A stretch of DNA of 42,715 bases from positions 1 to 42,715 of the forward strand of contig JBAXCX010000008.1 in NCBI GenBank assembly GCA_037141255.1, written 5' to 3'. The notes beneath the pieces were generated by a model that made no database searches, had not been told where the DNA came from, and was given only the letters and a program-made list of their open reading frames with translations. A program made the position numbers and the translations under genes. This document shows positions 40,326 to 42,715 of this stretch, in pieces. The stretch comes from IMCC26207 sp037141255 (lineage in GTDB: Bacteria; Actinomycetota; Acidimicrobiia; Acidimicrobiales; Microtrichaceae). Every line of letters starts with the position of its first letter. Within the stretch, counting starts at the first letter, position 1.

Positions 40326-41156
40326 GTGACGATTCATGTGGAACGAAATCCAGTGCTTGGCGGGTCTGCAGTTGAGCACGCGATGCTCATCACGATTGAC
40401 AGACCCGAGTCGCGCAACTCCCTCGACATGTTTCACTTTCGCGATTTAGCAACCGCATGGCGAGAGTTTCGCTACGAAGAGGACATGTGGGTTGCGATTA
40501 TTACCGGGGTGCCTGGAAACTTCATGTCGGGTGCAGACCTGAAGACCTACATCCCACAAGTCACGGCGCTGTCTGAGCAGATCGCCAAGGGCGAGGTCAC
40601 CGAGATCGATGGATGCAAGCTCGAAGATGGGACTCGAGCAGTGCTGCGAAACGCCAAAATCTATAAGCCCATCATCGCTGCAATCGATGGCCCGTGTGTT
40701 GCCGGCGGCATGGAAATGCTCGGTGGCACTGATATTCGTCTTGCTACTCCCAGCGCAACGTTCGGTGTGATGGAACCAAAGCGGGGTCTCTTTGCTGGCG
40801 GCGGAACCACGGCGCGGTTACCTCGTCAGCTGAATTTTCCTGCGGCCATGGAGTTTCTCCTGACAGCGGAGGCATTCTCTGCCGAGCACGCGCTCAAGCT
40901 CGGGTTGCTCAATGAGATCGTGTCTCCTCTTGATCTGTTGCCGCGAGCGGGAATGTGGGCTCGTCGCATTCTGGCAAATGCGCCGTTGGCCGTTCAGGCC
41001 ACGAAGGAATCTGTCATCCGCGGGATGAATGGCACGCTCAGAGAGGCCTACGACGTGGAACAGGAACTCTCGACCAAGATCTTTTCCACAGCCGATGCCA
41101 AAGAGGGGCCGCTGGCTTTCAAAGAGAAGCGCGAGCCGAACTGGAGGGGCGAGTGA
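40326..41156 (+). CDS. Enoyl-CoA hydratase (EchA19-like crotonase)
   Basis: A 276-residue crotonase. It has SGADLK and CVAGGMEMLGG as oxyanion-hole segments. FGVMEPKRGLFAGGGTTARLPRQ keeps the first catalytic glutamate, in the MEPKRGL form. AMEFLLTAEAFSAEHALKLGL keeps the second. This form is like EchA19 of mycobacterial cholesterol degradation and would hydrate a 2-enoyl-CoA with a large group. The GTG start at 40326 follows GGAAAGG and is the first gene rightward from site 10. Unlike the crotonase at 14669, both glutamates are present, so the two probably do different reactions. Confidence 0.9.
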   Translation: MTIHVERNPVLGGSAVEHAMLITIDRPESRNSLDMFHFRDLATAWREFRYEEDMWVAIITGVPGNFMSGADLKTYIPQVTALSEQIAKGEVTEIDGCKLEDGTRAVLRNAKIYKPIIAAIDGPCVAGGMEMLGGTDIRLATPSATFGVMEPKRGLFAGGGTTARLPRQLNFPAAMEFLLTAEAFSAEHALKLGLLNEIVSPLDLLPRAGMWARRILANAPLAVQATKESVIRGMNGTLREAYDVEQELSTKIFSTADAKEGPLAFKEKREPNWRGE

Positions 41157-41190
41157 TTGCTCGCGCAGGGCATCTCATCAGGCCAGGTCG

Positions 41191-42693
41191 GTGAGCACCG
41201 ATCCTCGCTCCCCGTGCATCATTGGCGTGGCTCAGCGCACCTGGCATCTGTCCGGCGAGGAGCAGTCGCCCGAGCCGCTCCTGATGTCGGCAGAAGTGCT
41301 GCGCCTGGCCGCAGCCGACGCCAATGCAACTGCTGACCCACTAGCTGCGGTGCAGAGTCTGGATGTTGTGTACTGCATGTCTTGGCCCTATGACGAGCCT
41401 GCTGCTTGGCTAGCCGCCGAGCTTGGGATAACACCGCAACGGCTGGCTTACTCCGGAATCGGGGGCACGGTGCCGCAACAGCTGCTCTCTGCTGCGGCGG
41501 CGCAGATTTCGGCTGGACAACTCGAGGTTGCAGCTGTGGTCGGGGCGGAAGCCTTGGATACGAAGCGCCGGCTGAAGCGTGCGGGGGAACGTCCGAACTG
41601 GTCGCATCGGGATCCAAATCCTGCAGGGATTCCTTTCGAGGCACCGTTCCACGAAAGCGAGATTGCCCATGAGGTATTTCAAGCCTGGCTGACCTTTGCC
41701 ACCCGAGATATTGCGAGGCGTGCTCGACTCGGTGTGCAGCCGGAGCAGTATCGCCGCCAGATCGGCGAGCTCCTTGCCCCCATGACTCAGATCGCAGCCA
41801 AGAACCCAAACGCTTGGTTTCCACAGGCCCGCTCCGCAGCAGAATTAGTTGACGTCACAACCGAGAATCGCCTAGTGGGCTACCCCTATACAAAACGAAC
41901 CGTGGCGTTTATGGATGTAGATATGTCTGCAGCTGTGATCATTGCGAGCCACGAAGCAGCCGACCGCCTCGGGGTGCCTCAAGATCGGCGCGTCTACCTG
42001 CGCGGCTCCTGCTACGCGACCGATGCGGTGTATCTTGCCGAGCATCCCGACTTGTCTCGTTCTGCAGCGATGACTACCGCCTTTGGTTCTGCTCTGCAGC
42101 AAGCCGATTTGAGCATCGAACAGGTCGACCATTTTGATCTGTACTCCTGCTTTGCTTCCTCGGTTCACTTTGCTGCTGACGCCCTCGGGATAGATCTACT
42201 GAGTCCAGATCGCTCGCTGACCGTGACGGGTGGCCTGCCCTACGCGGGCGGTCCTGCGAGCAACTACTTGTCGCACTCAATTGCTGCGATGGTTGATGTG
42301 TTACGCACAGACCCAGGCTCATTCGGGTTGGTATCTGGGGTAGGGATGCATATGACCAAGCACATCGCAGCCGTGTACTGCTCCGTACCCGCCGGGCGAT
42401 CCGCTGTGGCTGCTCCTGCTTCTACCCAAGAGCCGCTGCCTGCACCGGCCGCGCTCCCCATCGTGGACAGTTACTCAGGCCCAGCCACAATTGCCACCTA
42501 TAGCGTGGTGCATGGCCGGGATGGTTCTGCACAGTGGGGTCTTGTCGTAGTTGATCTTCCACATGGTGCTGGTCGAGCCTACGGCCGCGTGGAAGAGGCC
42601 GAACTTTTAGTTCGCTTAGAGGCTGAGGAGATGGTCGGTTCCGGTGTAGTTCTGACAGCTCAGGGGAATCGGAATCTTGCCCACAGCGAGTAG
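41191..42693 (+). CDS. Thiolase-like protein with C-terminal extension and lost catalytic residues
   Basis: A 500-residue thiolase-fold protein of the type annotated as acetyl-CoA acetyltransferase with an extra C-terminal beta domain (about 420-500). The cysteine segment reads YSGIGGTVPQQLL, without a cysteine. The last motif reads GGLPYAGGPASNYLSH in place of GHPxGATG. FDLYSCF keeps only part of the HDCF-like motif. It is therefore unlikely to be a standard thiolase; a CoA-ester lyase or partner role is possible. GTG 41191 is the chosen start, because the frame upstream of it overlaps the hydratase gene. It follows that gene by 34 bp. A GGGAG run after its stop suggests another gene just beyond the window. 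Confidence 0.8.
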   Translation: MSTDPRSPCIIGVAQRTWHLSGEEQSPEPLLMSAEVLRLAAADANATADPLAAVQSLDVVYCMSWPYDEPAAWLAAELGITPQRLAYSGIGGTVPQQLLSAAAAQISAGQLEVAAVVGAEALDTKRRLKRAGERPNWSHRDPNPAGIPFEAPFHESEIAHEVFQAWLTFATRDIARRARLGVQPEQYRRQIGELLAPMTQIAAKNPNAWFPQARSAAELVDVTTENRLVGYPYTKRTVAFMDVDMSAAVIIASHEAADRLGVPQDRRVYLRGSCYATDAVYLAEHPDLSRSAAMTTAFGSALQQADLSIEQVDHFDLYSCFASSVHFAADALGIDLLSPDRSLTVTGGLPYAGGPASNYLSHSIAAMVDVLRTDPGSFGLVSGVGMHMTKHIAAVYCSVPAGRSAVAAPASTQEPLPAPAALPIVDSYSGPATIATYSVVHGRDGSAQWGLVVVDLPHGAGRAYGRVEEAELLVRLEAEEMVGSGVVLTAQGNRNLAHSE

Positions 42694-42715
42694 CGCAGTG
42701 GAAAGGGAGCTGCGC

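Noticed and set aside
1..42715. tRNA, rRNA, insertion sequence, phage or riboswitch
   Set aside because: Almost every base belongs to a coding gene or a short operator region. I saw no transposase, integrase, terminal repeats or structured RNA.

Overview
The window is a dense, almost gap-free block of 36 catabolic genes on both strands. The gene families suggest an actinobacterium: thiolase-like Ltp/DUF35 proteins, FadE34-type tandem acyl-CoA dehydrogenases, an IpdAB-like CoA-transferase-fold protein, an AtsD-like sulfatase, a luciferase-like (F420-type) oxidoreductase, and many GTG starts. By eye it is moderately rather than extremely GC-rich, which would fit Acidimicrobiia better than mycobacteria, but this is inference. 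I see no rRNA, tRNA, CRISPR array, insertion sequence or regulator gene.

The most striking structure is a repeated palindrome, CTGAC-R-Y-N-N-R-Y-GTCA(G). It occurs ten times (core starts 979, 5599, 8269, 11977, 18098, 21291, 26154, 31621, 34867, 40290). It lies in all seven divergent intergenic regions and upstream of three further same-strand operons, so all 17 inferred transcription units start at a copy. At several copies a TANNNT -10-like hexamer lies exactly 2 nt beyond the palindrome, and some start codons sit where the transcript would begin (leaderless). The block therefore reads as one regulon under one unseen repressor, probably TetR-like.

Layout by transcription unit. Site 1: lipoate-ligase-like gene (-, cut by the window edge) / NTF2-like protein (+). 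Site 2: SDR, acyl-CoA synthetase, divergent synthetase-like protein (-) / thiolase (+). Site 3: PaaK-like CoA ligase (-) / FGGY sugar kinase and tandem acyl-CoA dehydrogenase (+). Site 4: cytochrome P450, ferredoxin, amidohydrolase (+). Site 5: HMG-CoA-synthase-like/DUF35 fusion, thiolase, enoyl-CoA hydratase (-). Site 6: acyl-CoA synthetase, DUF35 protein, thiolase (-) / fused two-domain CoA-transferase-fold protein (+). Site 7: MaoC-N hydratase subunit, acyl-CoA dehydrogenase, acyl-CoA synthetase (-) / SDR, CMD-like protein, DUF35-Ltp2 fusion aldolase (+). Site 8: arylsulfatase (-) / SDR and two acyl-CoA dehydrogenase subunits (+). Site 9: MaoC hydratase, aldehyde dehydrogenase, LLM oxidoreductase, DUF1214-like protein (+). 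Site 10: sulfotransferase (-) / enoyl-CoA hydratase, thiolase-like protein (+).

Together these encode oxidation (P450/ferredoxin, aldehyde dehydrogenase, SDRs), sulfate removal or addition, CoA activation by up to five adenylating enzymes, several complete beta-oxidation or retro-aldol rounds, and a CoA-transferase-fold protein resembling the IpdAB ring hydrolase of steroid degradation. The best guess is breakdown of a large branched or polycyclic isoprenoid, perhaps a sulfated or glycosylated sterol, bile-acid-like or terpenoid compound. No steroid-nucleus marker (KstD, KshA, HsaC) is present here, so the substrate remains open.
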